A stretch of DNA of 64,000 nucleotides from Streptomyces griseoflavus (GCF_014649995.1 NZ_BMUC01000018.1:62001-126000), one strand, 5' to 3'. Shown: positions 37,740 to 47,939, counted from the stretch's first letter. Numbers and translations: made by a program. Notes: a model not told the origin generated them from the sequence alone.

Positions 37740-38609
37740 ATGGGTGAACGGCGGAGCGACGGCGAACGGGCCGGCCGCCGGCGTGCGCACCCCCGGGGCA
37801 CGCCGGCCGCGCGGAGCGGTCCCGGCTCCGTCCCCGAAGGCCGGGCGGCCGTCGACGCCGCCGGCCTGGAGGCGCTGCTCGCCGCCGCCCTGATCCGCGA
37901 CCGGGTGGACGCCGGGGCCGAACAGCGGGCCGTCGCCGCGTTCCTGGCGGCCCGGGAGGCGGCGGCGCACGGCGCGCGCACCCGGCGCCGGGACGACTGG
38001 CGGGCCCGTCGGCGACGGATCGGCGGCCGCTCGCTGAAGGCCACGCTCTCCGTCCTGGTCGCCGGCCTCGCCCTGAGCGGCGTCGCGGTCGCGGGGATCG
38101 GCGCGACGGTCTCGTCACCGGACCGCCCCGTGCGCGACACCGGGCGCACCCACGCGCCCCCGGGCGCCACCGCCCCGGCCGTCCCCGACTCCGCCGCACC
38201 CGAGGCCGGTTCCGGCCGGGAGGAAGCGGACCGTCCCGCGAGCGCCCGGGACACCGAGGCCCACTGCCGCGCCTTCGAGCGGGCGGGGGGACGCGGCCGG
38301 GCTCTGGAGTCGGCGGCCTGGAAGCGGCTCACCGCGGCCGCGGGCGGCCCGGCGCACGTCGAGGCGTACTGCGCCGGACAACGGGAAGAGCTCGAACAGG
38401 GCACGGCGCGGCCCGGGAGTTCCGCGACCCCGGGCCGGCAGGGCACCGGCCGGCCCGGCGCGGCCGGAAACCGCTCCTCCGGCGACCCGGGCCGCGAGGC
38501 GGGCCAGGGCCCGGACGGCGCTCCGGGCGACGACCGGGGCAAGGGGCGGGACGGGGGGCCGGGCGGCGGCACGGGCAGACCCGCCGAGCCGGGCGCCGGC
38601 AACCCGTAA
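37740..38609 (+). CDS. Single-pass membrane protein partner of the first ECF sigma factor
   Basis: 289 residues from ATG 37740. A cytoplasmic part (1-98, very Arg/Ala-rich, with LRAE-like helix AGAEQRAVAAFLAAREA), one membrane helix (about 101-124), and an extracytoplasmic Pro/Gly/Ala-rich region carrying Cys176 and Cys211 in CRAF...WKRLTAAAGGPAHVEAYC. The same Cys-(W/R)-L..AAGGP-V-YC pattern is found in the partner of the second sigma gene. The last 75 residues are low-complexity Gly/Pro. Probably an anti-sigma-like sensor; no zinc motif. Starts 239 bases after the sigma gene. Confidence 0.72.
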   Translation: MGERRSDGERAGRRRAHPRGTPAARSGPGSVPEGRAAVDAAGLEALLAAALIRDRVDAGAEQRAVAAFLAAREAAAHGARTRRRDDWRARRRRIGGRSLKATLSVLVAGLALSGVAVAGIGATVSSPDRPVRDTGRTHAPPGATAPAVPDSAAPEAGSGREEADRPASARDTEAHCRAFERAGGRGRALESAAWKRLTAAAGGPAHVEAYCAGQREELEQGTARPGSSATPGRQGTGRPGAAGNRSSGDPGREAGQGPDGAPGDDRGKGRDGGPGGGTGRPAEPGAGNP

Positions 38610-38679
38610 CGTGCGCCGCCCCGCGGGGGTTACCGGTGAAGACGGAGAAACCCGCGCTCACGACGCCGCAACCGAGGCA

Positions 38680-38721
38680 ACGGCCGGGGCCGCCACCCCC
38701 CACAGGAGAGGCCCCGGCCGT
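38680..38721. terminator. 12-bp perfect hairpin, probable terminator of the first sigma module
   Basis: Arms ACGGCCGGGGCC (38680-38691) and GGCCCCGGCCGT (38710-38721) are exact inverse complements with an 18-base loop, 70 bases after the stop at 38609. The rest of the 390-base gap 38610-38999 has no gene; it holds TGTCAC at 38780 and 38796 (direct repeats) and the likely promoter of the second sigma gene. Confidence 0.6.
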
Positions 38722-38999
38722 CGCGCGGCACGGGCCGCGCGGCGACCCGTACCCTCTACAGCGCCATGAGTGCGTTTTCTGTCACACCATCCTGTGTCAC
38801 GGGTCAGTTGCATCTTGGACGGACATGGACGGGGAGAGGATTCAGGCCGTAACGTGCCATTCGCGCCAGGCCGCGACGGACACCTGACCACGAACCGCCC
38901 ACGGCCCAAGACCGCAAACCACTGATCGAGCAACCACGACGGCGAGCAACCCGGTCCGCGAGAGCGGCGCCGGCTGAGAGCGCAGAAGGGCGCGCGCGT

Positions 39000-39674
39000 G
39001 TGCTGGGGGACGACGCGGAGTTGACCGCCGCGGTGCGTGCGGCGCAGGACGGGGACGAGACCGCGTTCCGGACTGTGTACCGCGCGGTGCACCCGCGGCT
39101 GCTGGGGTACGTCAGGACACTCGTCGGCGAGCCCGACGCGGAGGACGTGGCGTCCGAGGCCTGGCTGCAGATCGCCCGTGACCTGGGACGGTTCACCGGC
39201 GACGCCGACCGCTTCCGCGGCTGGGCCGCCCGCATCGCCCGGAACCGGGCACTGGACCACATACGGATGCGGGGACGCCGCCCCACGATCGGCGGCGACG
39301 AGACCGAACTCGCCGGGCGCCCCGCCGAGTCCGACACCGCCTCGGAGGCGATGGAGGCACTGGCCACCGACGGCGCGTTCTCGTTGATCTCCCGGCTCCC
39401 GCACGACCAGGCCGAAGCCGTCGTGCTGCGGGTCGTGGTGGGCCTGGACGCCAAGACCGCCGCCGAGACGCTGGGCAAACGCCCCGGTGCCGTCCGCACG
39501 GCGGCGCACCGTGGCCTGAAACGACTGGCGGAGTTGCTGGGTGACGATCCGGAAGCCCAACCGGAATCCGCCGGAGTTCTCGACGCCCTTCCGCCCCAGC
39601 GAGAACCACGCCGTCGTACGGTGACGTCCGCGAGTGTGACGCAGATGCGAGCGAGGACGCAGAAGGACATGTGA
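39000..39674 (+). CDS. ECF-type RNA polymerase sigma factor (second module)
   Basis: 224 residues from GTG 39000, which follows a GAAGGG ribosome site. Paralogue of the 36769 sigma factor: region 2 VYRAVHPRLLGYVRTLVGEPDAEDVASEAWLQIARDLGRF and region 4 LPHDQAEAVVLRVVVGLDAKTAAETLGKRPGAVRTAAHRGLKRLAELL. Translationally coupled to the downstream membrane protein (overlap at 39671-39674). The C-terminal extension after region 4 (about 180-224) is Arg/Pro/Thr-rich. Confidence 0.92.
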   Translation: MLGDDAELTAAVRAAQDGDETAFRTVYRAVHPRLLGYVRTLVGEPDAEDVASEAWLQIARDLGRFTGDADRFRGWAARIARNRALDHIRMRGRRPTIGGDETELAGRPAESDTASEAMEALATDGAFSLISRLPHDQAEAVVLRVVVGLDAKTAAETLGKRPGAVRTAAHRGLKRLAELLGDDPEAQPESAGVLDALPPQREPRRRTVTSASVTQMRARTQKDM

Positions 39675-40723
39675 TGGCCGATGAGCAGCACCGGTGGCTG
39701 GACCGCGAGACGGCGGAGCGTCTGCTGAACGGAGAGCCACCCGAAGCTGCCGATCCCGCCATCCGTGACCAGGCCGAACGGCTCGCCGGAACACTCCGCG
39801 CCCTCTCCGCCCCACCCCCCTCGGCCGACGGGGAACTCCCCGGGGAGGCGGCCGCGCTGGCCGCCTTCCGCAAGCAGCGGGAGGAACGCGAGGGCCGGAG
39901 CGGCCCGGACACCGCCACCGGGGCGGCGGACTCCGACGTCGGGCTGGTCCGCCTGGGCTCCCGACGCGGTGAGGGTTCCGGAACGCCGGACGGACGCCGC
40001 CCGCCGCGTCCCCTGCGGCTCGGGCTGGCCGCCACGCTGGTCGCCGGCATGGTCGGCGGCGCCGCCGTCCTGGCCGGTGCCGGGGTCCTGCCGACGCCGT
40101 CCGGCGACGCCGGGGCCGACCCGGCGGTCTCCGCGAGCGCCCCGCCTTCCGAACGCCGCACGCTGTCGACCCCGCCGGACGCCGGCCGCGCGACACCCGA
40201 GGGCACGGCCGGCCGGGGCGAGGACGGGCCGGGGGCCCGGCATGACGCCGACACCGGCAGGGGCGGACGGCCCACGCCCGGGCGGACCGGCCCGGACTCC
40301 GGTGATGCGGCGGCCCGTCCCAGCCGCGGGGGGACGCAGACCGCCTCGTCGTGCCGTGCCTGGCGCGACGGCGAGAAGCTGAACGACGAGCGCCGCCGCC
40401 TCCTGGAGGAGGCCGCGGGCGGCCCCGGCCGGGTCGGCCCGTACTGCCGGGCCGCGCTGTCGGCCGACGGCGGCTCCGGCACCTCGGCCCGCGGGGACAC
40501 CGGCGACACCCCCGAGGGCAACGGCAAGGGCAACGAGAAGAAGGACAAGGGCCGGGGCAACGGCAACAACGGCAACGGCAACAACGGCAACAATGGAAAC
40601 GGCGGCAACAGCAACGGAAGCGGCAACAACGGCAACAGCGGCAAGAAGGGCAACAGCGGCAACCAGGGGCAGGGCGACGGTCACGGGCAGGGCAACGGGA
40701 AAGCCCAGGGAAACACCCAGTGA
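39671..40723 (+). CDS. Single-pass membrane protein partner of the second ECF sigma factor
   Basis: 350 residues, overlapping the sigma gene by 4 bases (GTG 39671 or ATG 39674). Cytoplasmic N terminus (HRWLDRETAERLLNGEPPEAADPAIRDQAERLAGTLRAL), membrane helix about 116-141 (LGLAATLVAGMVGGAAVLAGAGVL), then a Pro/Gly linker and Cys228...Cys259 in SCRAW...RRLLEEAAGGPGRVGPYC, matching the paralogue at 37740. The tail (about 285-350) is a Gly/Asn repeat region coded by AACGGC units. Role as an anti-sigma-like sensor is inferred from position. Confidence 0.78.
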   Translation: MMADEQHRWLDRETAERLLNGEPPEAADPAIRDQAERLAGTLRALSAPPPSADGELPGEAAALAAFRKQREEREGRSGPDTATGAADSDVGLVRLGSRRGEGSGTPDGRRPPRPLRLGLAATLVAGMVGGAAVLAGAGVLPTPSGDAGADPAVSASAPPSERRTLSTPPDAGRATPEGTAGRGEDGPGARHDADTGRGGRPTPGRTGPDSGDAAARPSRGGTQTASSCRAWRDGEKLNDERRRLLEEAAGGPGRVGPYCRAALSADGGSGTSARGDTGDTPEGNGKGNEKKDKGRGNGNNGNGNNGNNGNGGNSNGSGNNGNSGKKGNSGNQGQGDGHGQGNGKAQGNTQ

Positions 40724-40766
40724 CCTGCGTCTTTGCCGGTCGCTGAACTGTCTTCGCCGTCAGGTG

Positions 40767-40795
40767 TGACACTTCCGGCCCGCGTGACGCAGTAA
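40767..40795 (+). promoter_or_regulatory. Promoter-like element TGACAC-N17-CAGTAA with no gene downstream
   Basis: TGACAC at 40767-40772 and CAGTAA at 40790-40795 with a 17-base spacer sharing CCGGCCCG with the copy at 35310. On the + strand the next 110 bases have no credible coding frame before the convergent transpeptidase gene, so it might drive a small RNA or be relic. Confidence 0.4.
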
Positions 40796-40909
40796 TGAGT
40801 GAGCCGACTGGTCATCGGCCGTCGCACGGAGCCGGGGTTCCCCCCGTACTCACGGCTCGTGCACCCGGCGCGGGCGGGACACGTTCCCCCGGTCCCGCCC
40901 GCGCCCCTC

Positions 40910-41764
40910 TCACCGGTGCACGACGACCTTGTCGCCGTCCCTCACCTGCGCGTACAGCCGCGCGATCGCCTCCTCGTCCCGCACGTTGACGCAGCCGTGC
41001 GAGGAACCGGCGTACCCCCGCGCGGCGAAGTCGGCCGAGAAGTGCACGGCCTGGCCGCCGCTGAAGAACATGGCGTACGGCATGGGCGAGTCGTAGAGCG
41101 TGGACACATGGTGCCGGGACTTCCAGTAGATCCGGAAGACACCCTCGCGGGTCGGTGTGTACTCGGAGCCGAAGCGCACCGGCAGGGTCGACACCGTCCG
41201 TCCGTCGATCATCCAGCGCAGGGTGCGGCTCGACTTGCTGATGCACAGCACCCGGCCGGCCGCGCAGCGCGGGTCGGGTGCGTCGGCCGGCTGGCCTCCC
41301 ATCAGGTACAGCTCCCACCTGCCCGGCTCGCGCGTCATCGCGAGCAGCCGCTGCCAGGTGACGCTGTCGGTCACCCCGGTCGCCGGCAGCCCGCGCCTGC
41401 CCTGGAAGCCGCGGACCGCCTTCGCGGTCAGGTCGTCGTAGGTCCCGGTGGGCCCGTGGAAGATCCAGGCGACCTGCCGCAGCCTGGCCTGGAGCTCGCG
41501 CACGTCACGTCCGGAGTCCCCCGGGGACCACAGCACGCGCGGGGCCGGGCGGGTCGCCGAGGGGCCGCCGGGGGCGGACGGCTTCCCCGCGCCGTCCGGC
41601 GCCCGGGACGGCGACGGCGCACCGGACGGCGTCCGGCCCGGCACGTCGATCCGCACCGGCGCGCTGCCCTCCCCGTCCGCGCCCGCCGGCCGCACCGTGC
41701 AGCCGGCCGCGCCCGCCGTGAGAGCGGTGAGCGCCGCGACGACGGCGATCCCCTTCCTCCGCAT
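40910..41764 (-). CDS. L,D-transpeptidase (YkuD domain) with peptidoglycan-binding domain
   Basis: 284 residues from ATG 41764 (GTG 41779 possible). The N terminus (MRRKGIAVVAALTALTAGAAGC) is a signal, perhaps a lipoprotein with an atypical lipobox AAGC. Residues about 90-150 form a PG_binding_1 repeat (RDVRELQARLRQVAW...LTAKAVRGFQGRRGLPATGVTDSVTWQRL). The YkuD domain follows, with the catalytic motif SHGCVN (His256, Cys258) and RVLCISKSSRTLRW. It makes 3-3 cross-links in peptidoglycan or attaches proteins to it. Length and layout match Streptomyces single-domain L,D-transpeptidases. Confidence 0.9.
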   Translation of the reverse strand: MRRKGIAVVAALTALTAGAAGCTVRPAGADGEGSAPVRIDVPGRTPSGAPSPSRAPDGAGKPSAPGGPSATRPAPRVLWSPGDSGRDVRELQARLRQVAWIFHGPTGTYDDLTAKAVRGFQGRRGLPATGVTDSVTWQRLLAMTREPGRWELYLMGGQPADAPDPRCAAGRVLCISKSSRTLRWMIDGRTVSTLPVRFGSEYTPTREGVFRIYWKSRHHVSTLYDSPMPYAMFFSGGQAVHFSADFAARGYAGSSHGCVNVRDEEAIARLYAQVRDGDKVVVHR

Positions 41765-41817
41765 GCCCGTACCACGCACTCGAGCCCCCCTCGTCCCACC
41801 GGCCGGGTGTCCGGTCG

Positions 41818-41843
41818 TCACCTGAGGTGTACCCCTGAGGTGA
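41818..41843. promoter_or_regulatory. 26-bp near-palindrome upstream of the L,D-transpeptidase
   Basis: 22 of 26 positions are symmetric around GTAC; outer arms TCACCT and AGGTGA are perfect. It also contains a direct repeat CCTGAGGTG (41821-41829, 41834-41842). It lies 54 bases upstream of the transpeptidase start, in a 309-base gap (41765-42073) without genes, and looks like a repressor operator. The other half of the gap holds only the start region of the mutase gene. Confidence 0.45.
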
Positions 41844-42073
41844 CCACCGCCGAACAAAGGGGCATGGTGGTGAGTGACCGGAAGACGACCGCCGGGGCGG
41901 ACCCTGTGAGCGGGGTCCCACCGCGGCTGTGAGGAAGGTCCCAGCGTGCGCCCCTCCACCGGGCCGCACGCGCACCGCTACAGTCCGTCGAAGGGTCGGC
42001 CAGTACTGGTGAGTAACTGACGGGTAACGGGCGATCAGGTCGAGCAACGCCGCTCAGCGGGAGGCATCACACC

Positions 42074-43672
<1,599 letters not shown>

Positions 43673-43733
43673 CGCCTTCTCGCGGGGTGAGACCCCTGGC
43701 GGGAGTGCCGTACCCCCGTGCGACACTCCCTCC

Positions 43734-44387
43734 ATGTTCGGCGTCATCGACCTCCCCACCTACCTGGCGGGCCTGGCCCTCATCATCCTGCTGCCCGGCC
43801 CCAACTCGCTCTACGTCCTCTCCGTCGCCGCCCGCAAGGGCGTGCGCACCGGCTACGCGGCCGTGGCCGGGGTGTTCACCGGGGACGCCGTCCTGATGAC
43901 GCTCGCGGCGCTCGGCGCCGCCTCCGTCCTCACCACGACCCCGCTGCTGTTCCTGGTGGTCAAGTACGCCGGCGCCGGATACCTGGCGTGGATGGCGTAC
44001 GGCATGCTGCGCTCGGCGTGGAGCATGTGGAAGGCGCACGACGAGCCGGCGTCCGGCGGGACACCGCAGGGCGCTCCCGCCGACGACGAACACCCCTACC
44101 GCCGGGCCCTGGTGGTGTCGCTGCTCAACCCGAAGGCGATCCTCTTCCTGATCTCCTTCTTCGTGCAGTTCGTCGACCCCGGGTACGCGCACCCCGCGCT
44201 GTCCTTCGTCGTCCTCGGCGTCCTGCTCCAGACGGCCAGCTTCCTGTACCTGTCGCTGCTGATCTTCGGCGGCACCCGGCTGGCCGACATGTTCCGACGC
44301 AGGCGGCGGCTGGCGGCGGGGGCCACCTCGGCGGCCGGCGCCCTCTTCCTCGGGTTCGCGGCGAAGCTGTCCGTGGCGGGCGCGTAG
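43734..44387 (+). CDS. LysE-family amino acid exporter
   Basis: 217 residues, ATG 43734. Family motif GPNSLYVLSVAARKGVRTGYAAVAGVFTGDAVLM at the N terminus (LysE/RhtB signature), six predicted membrane helices and LVVSLLNPKAILFLISFFVQFV. The cytoplasmic loop (KAHDEPASGGTPQGAPADDEHPYR) is longer than usual and Gly/Pro-rich. Exports an amino acid or related small molecule; leucine-efflux (YeaS/LeuE) type is the closest by motif. Monocistronic in appearance. Confidence 0.9.
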   Translation: MFGVIDLPTYLAGLALIILLPGPNSLYVLSVAARKGVRTGYAAVAGVFTGDAVLMTLAALGAASVLTTTPLLFLVVKYAGAGYLAWMAYGMLRSAWSMWKAHDEPASGGTPQGAPADDEHPYRRALVVSLLNPKAILFLISFFVQFVDPGYAHPALSFVVLGVLLQTASFLYLSLLIFGGTRLADMFRRRRRLAAGATSAAGALFLGFAAKLSVAGA

Positions 44388-44439
44388 CCGGCGTGCGGGC
44401 CGGCCGGGACCCCGGGCGGGGACCGGCCGGTGACGGTGC

Positions 44440-45387
44440 TCAGGCCGCCCGCAGGTACGCCGAGCGGGCGGCCTTCCCCAGGTAGGTGAAGCGGCTGTCG
44501 CCCTTCAGATGGGCGTCCAGGGCCTCCTTGATGCCCGGCCAGCTCGGGTCGCCGTAGTCGTCCAGGACCACGACGCCGCCCGGTGCGGCGATCTCCTCGG
44601 CCCACCGCAGGTCCTGCGCGACTCCCTCGGCGGAGTGGTCGCCGTCCACGACGATCACGCCGTAGCCGCGGTCCGACACGGCCGCGCGGGTCCCGGGGTC
44701 CTCGGAGAACCCCCGCTGGACGCGTGCCGCCGCGCCCGCCGGACCGGCCAGGCCGAGATTGGTGCGTACGGCCCGCTCGTCGACCGGGGCGCCGGTGGGG
44801 TCCGGGCGCCGGTCGGTGCCGGGCTGGAGCTGCACGCCGGCGAAGGGGTCGACAATGGTCAGGGCCGGGCTGCGGCCGTCGCGTTCCATCATGCGGACCA
44901 GCCCGGCGGAGAACATGCCGTACAGCGTGCCGATCTCCAGGATCTCGTCGTTCGGCGGGTCGAGCAGCGGGATCGTGCCGAGCTTGCCGCAGATGTTCAT
45001 GGTGCCGCCCGCGACGCGGCCGACCCCGAGCGACTCCAGGGCGACGAGCAGCCGGAAGGCGGCGGCGACGTTGCGCACGGCCGCGTCACGGTCCCCGGTC
45101 AGGGCGGCCACCTCGGCGCACAGGCTCTCCAGCGGCTCCTCGGCCACCCGGCGGGAGATGCCGCGCCCGCGGGGGCCGAGGAGCAGTTCGAAGGTGAGCC
45201 GGTCGCTCCTGAGCTGTTCGACGTCCCGCTTCAGGCGTTCGAAGTCCGCCGCGGTCGGTGACGCCCGGCCGGCCGGGCGCGGGACGGCGGAGCGGACCTG
45301 CCGCTCGATGCGCCGGTCGATGAGGTCGGCGACCGGGCGCAGCAGACGCCGGGAGACGGAGCTGCGGAGCAGGGAACTGCTGTTCAT
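44440..45387 (-). CDS. Class I SAM-dependent methyltransferase in the cell-wall polymer locus
   Basis: 315 residues from ATG 45387; the ORF upstream is not supported. N-terminal Arg-rich helices and a coiled segment (SPTAADFERLKRDVEQLRSDR) precede a methyltransferase fold of the Methyltransf_24 type: EILEIGTLYGMFSAGLV (SAM site), ALTIVDPFAGVQL, YGVIVVDGDHSAEGVAQDL and APGGVVVLDDYGDPSWPGIKEAL. Its place at the edge of the nonulosonate/glycosyltransferase cluster suggests methylation of the wall polymer, as is known for many such loci, but the substrate is not shown. Confidence 0.82.
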   Translation of the reverse strand: MNSSSLLRSSVSRRLLRPVADLIDRRIERQVRSAVPRPAGRASPTAADFERLKRDVEQLRSDRLTFELLLGPRGRGISRRVAEEPLESLCAEVAALTGDRDAAVRNVAAAFRLLVALESLGVGRVAGGTMNICGKLGTIPLLDPPNDEILEIGTLYGMFSAGLVRMMERDGRSPALTIVDPFAGVQLQPGTDRRPDPTGAPVDERAVRTNLGLAGPAGAAARVQRGFSEDPGTRAAVSDRGYGVIVVDGDHSAEGVAQDLRWAEEIAAPGGVVVLDDYGDPSWPGIKEALDAHLKGDSRFTYLGKAARSAYLRAA

Positions 45388-45627
45388 TGACCAACGACCT
45401 CGATTCGTGGCGGAGCCGGAGGTGGAGCGGGGCCGAATCCGTTGCGGTTTTCCTTCGAAGGGAAGACGGCCATCGGGGACAGGTGAATTCCCCGATGAAT
45501 TCCAGGCCAGGATCATGGCACGGGACGCGGCGGCCGAGGGGTGAAGGAAGAATGAACGAAAGGCGACCGAAAGGCGGAAGAGTACGGGGTGAACCGCCCG
45601 TTCACCCGCTCGTCACCGGACGGCGAT

Positions 45628-46962
45628 TCACCGTTTCACCGAGCGCCGGATCGCCCGCGCCCGCCGCACCACGGTGCGGGCCGCGGCGCTCCGCGGCAGG
45701 AATGCCAGTCGCTCCGGAATTCCACCGGGCAGCCCCAGCGACGTCAGCCGCCGTTTCCTGAAGTACCGCCAGGTACGGGCGTCCAGCCGGCCGCGCAGGT
45801 ACTCCTCGGCTTCCGGCCGCAGCTCCGGCAGGATCCTGGGCTGCATCACGAAACCGACCGCCCGCACCAGCGCGGCGAGCGACTCGGGGTCCGTGCCCGG
45901 CCGCCCCTCGGTGACGGCGGCGGCGTCGGCCGGCTCCGGCAGCAGCGCGTCGACGACGGTGACGGGGACCCGGTTGCTGTTCTCGTACGGGGTCAGCCGC
46001 TCCAGCAGCGTTTCCGTGCCCACCCGGGCCACCGGCAGGCCGTACAGCCGGGACGCGGTGAGCAGGGCCGTGGAGAAGCAGCCGATCACCAGCGCCGGGC
46101 GCATCCGCTGGTACAGCACCTCCGCCAGGACCGGCGTGCCGACCACGGTGAGGCCGACGCCGAGCCGGTCCGCCTCCCGCTCCAGGGTGCGGGCGAACCG
46201 GGCCGGGGCCGTGGGATGGGGCTTGAAGACCACCCGCTCGTGGCCGAGGCCGACGGCACCCTCGAGCATCCGCACGTGCAGGTCCTCCTCCTCGTCCGCG
46301 GAGAGGATGCCCAGCGCCGACAGGTACTGGCCGAGCAGCAGCGCGGGAGCCTCCACCTCGGGCAGGCCCGCACCGGTCCTGTCCAGTTCGGCCAGCACCC
46401 GGGTGAACGCCTCGGTCGGCACCAGTTCCGGCTCCACCCCGAACTCCGTTAGCAGCAGGGGCCGCAGCCCCGGCACCAGGTCGAGGTGGAGCAGCCGCTC
46501 CACGCGCGTGCCGACCAGCGGATCGATCTTGTTGCGGGTGGGGCCGTAGCTCATCAGGCCGTCCGCGTAGACCGTGACCGGCGCGTCGGGGAAGATCTGC
46601 GCCACCCCGAGCGCCGGGTTGACCTGGATCGACTCCACGGCGAGCGACACGTCGTCGTCGCCCAGGCCCCAGGCCAGCCGGAGGTACCTCTCCCACATCG
46701 GGACGTCGTCCCGGCGCGGGGCCCAGCCGCCCGGGTGGTGGGGGAAGACCGTCTCGTTCCACGACACGACGTCGTCGAAGCGGTCACGCAGCCGTTCGAA
46801 CCCCGGCATCGCGTCCACCGCCGGCGTCGTCTCCGGTGTCACCGCGTTGTTGGACACCAGCAGCACCCGCCGGCCGGCGGGCGCGAAGCGGCCCGCGTCC
46901 AGGGCGGCGGCCAGCGTGGCGGTGCCGTACAGCGTCGAGGCCAGGAAGATCTGCGTGGTCAC
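45628..46962 (-). CDS. Polysialyltransferase-like glycosyltransferase (alpha-2,8-type)
   Basis: 444 residues from GTG 46962, overlapping the upstream glycosyltransferase by 4 bases (the longer frame is a shadow). It has the three signatures of bacterial sialyltransferase-like enzymes: a D-G motif in TVYADGLMSYGP, the HP motif in VFKPHPTAP (the His acts in catalysis) and a Ser-Thr motif in VIGCFSTALLTASRLYG. It probably adds nonulosonic acid units to a growing chain from a CMP donor made by the 49493 gene. The basic C-terminal tail may bind the membrane. Confidence 0.82.
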   Translation of the reverse strand: MTTQIFLASTLYGTATLAAALDAGRFAPAGRRVLLVSNNAVTPETTPAVDAMPGFERLRDRFDDVVSWNETVFPHHPGGWAPRRDDVPMWERYLRLAWGLGDDDVSLAVESIQVNPALGVAQIFPDAPVTVYADGLMSYGPTRNKIDPLVGTRVERLLHLDLVPGLRPLLLTEFGVEPELVPTEAFTRVLAELDRTGAGLPEVEAPALLLGQYLSALGILSADEEEDLHVRMLEGAVGLGHERVVFKPHPTAPARFARTLEREADRLGVGLTVVGTPVLAEVLYQRMRPALVIGCFSTALLTASRLYGLPVARVGTETLLERLTPYENSNRVPVTVVDALLPEPADAAAVTEGRPGTDPESLAALVRAVGFVMQPRILPELRPEAEEYLRGRLDARTWRYFRKRRLTSLGLPGGIPERLAFLPRSAAARTVVRRARAIRRSVKR

Positions 46963-47939
46963 GCCGCGACCTCCGCGGCCCGCACGGGACGGCGGCGCAG
47001 CCGGCGCAGCCGGGTGGCCCGCGCGGCGTCCATCGACGCCAGCGCCTCGTCGAGCACGTCCTGGGGCATCCGCCGCAGCGCGGCCGTGCTCATCGCCTTC
47101 AGTTTCCGGGCCACGGGTGCCTCGAACCTTTCGATGGTGCCGAGATGGTGGGAGATGATCGCGCAGTAGGTGCGCACCGCCTTCGGCAGCAGACGCGCCG
47201 CCTCGGGGTCGGCGGCGGTCTCCGCCACGACCTGGTCGAAGGCGCGGACGAAGTCGAGCTGACGGTCGTCCCCGATCTGCGTCAGCGACGAGGAGACCCC
47301 CCGCCGGTAGAACACGCCGAGCAGGCCGGTCACCGCGAAGGTCTCCGCCTCCCGGTGCAGCCTCCAGATCCACGGACGGTCCTCCGCGGTGCGCAGCCCG
47401 TCCGTGAAGTGCAGCAGGCCGCGGTCGGCCAGCCGGCGGTGGTAGACGCCCGCCCAGGCGTACGCGTAGTCGACGGAGGTGGGCCGGTGGGCGGGCAGGA
47501 TCGCCTCGCGCGGGGACAGCACCACGTTGCGGCGGCCGTGCGGCACCCGCTGCACGGAGCGGTTGCGCGCCGTGCACTGCACGTGATCGGTGCGTACGAA
47601 GTCGCAGCCCAGTCGCTCGATCACGCCGACCAGCCGGTCGTAGTGGCCGGGCGCCAGCCAGTCGTCGCCGTCGAGGAACGTCAGGTACTCCCCGCGGGCG
47701 GCGTCGATGCCGGTGTTGCGGGCGGTCGCCAGCCCGCCGTTTTGTTCGTGCCTGACCAGCACCGCCCCCGGCAGTTCGGACTCCGCGCGCGCGAGGAGGT
47801 CCGCGGTCCCGTCGGTGGAGCAGTCGTCGACGAGAATGAACTCGAAGTCGTCGCGCGCGTTCGCACGCAGACTGCGCAGGGCATCGGGAACGTATTGCCG
47901 GACGTTGTAGAACGGCACGATGACGGAGAGCTTGGGCAC
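46959..47939 (-). CDS. Family 2 glycosyltransferase
   Basis: 326 residues. GT-A nucleotide-sugar domain at the start: KLSVIVPFYNVRQYVPDALRSL, ILVDDCSTDGTADLL and the metal-binding LTFLDGDDWLAPGHY. A C-terminal region of about 110 residues is helical (ALRRMPQDVLDEALASM). Cytoplasmic, membrane-associated enzyme adding one sugar, perhaps the linker or a branch, to the polymer of this locus. It heads the minus-strand unit and is transcribed away from the DUF6716 gene. Confidence 0.88.
   Translation of the reverse strand: MPKLSVIVPFYNVRQYVPDALRSLRANARDDFEFILVDDCSTDGTADLLARAESELPGAVLVRHEQNGGLATARNTGIDAARGEYLTFLDGDDWLAPGHYDRLVGVIERLGCDFVRTDHVQCTARNRSVQRVPHGRRNVVLSPREAILPAHRPTSVDYAYAWAGVYHRRLADRGLLHFTDGLRTAEDRPWIWRLHREAETFAVTGLLGVFYRRGVSSSLTQIGDDRQLDFVRAFDQVVAETAADPEAARLLPKAVRTYCAIISHHLGTIERFEAPVARKLKAMSTAALRRMPQDVLDEALASMDAARATRLRRLRRRPVRAAEVAA

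Noticed and set aside
38640-38887. 83-codon frame across the hairpin after the first sigma module
   Set aside because: It crosses a probable terminator and is not preceded by a ribosome site.
40795-40989. 64-codon frame after the TGACAC/CAGTAA element
   Set aside because: Pro/Arg/Ala-rich, no ribosome site; overlaps the end of the transpeptidase gene on the other strand.
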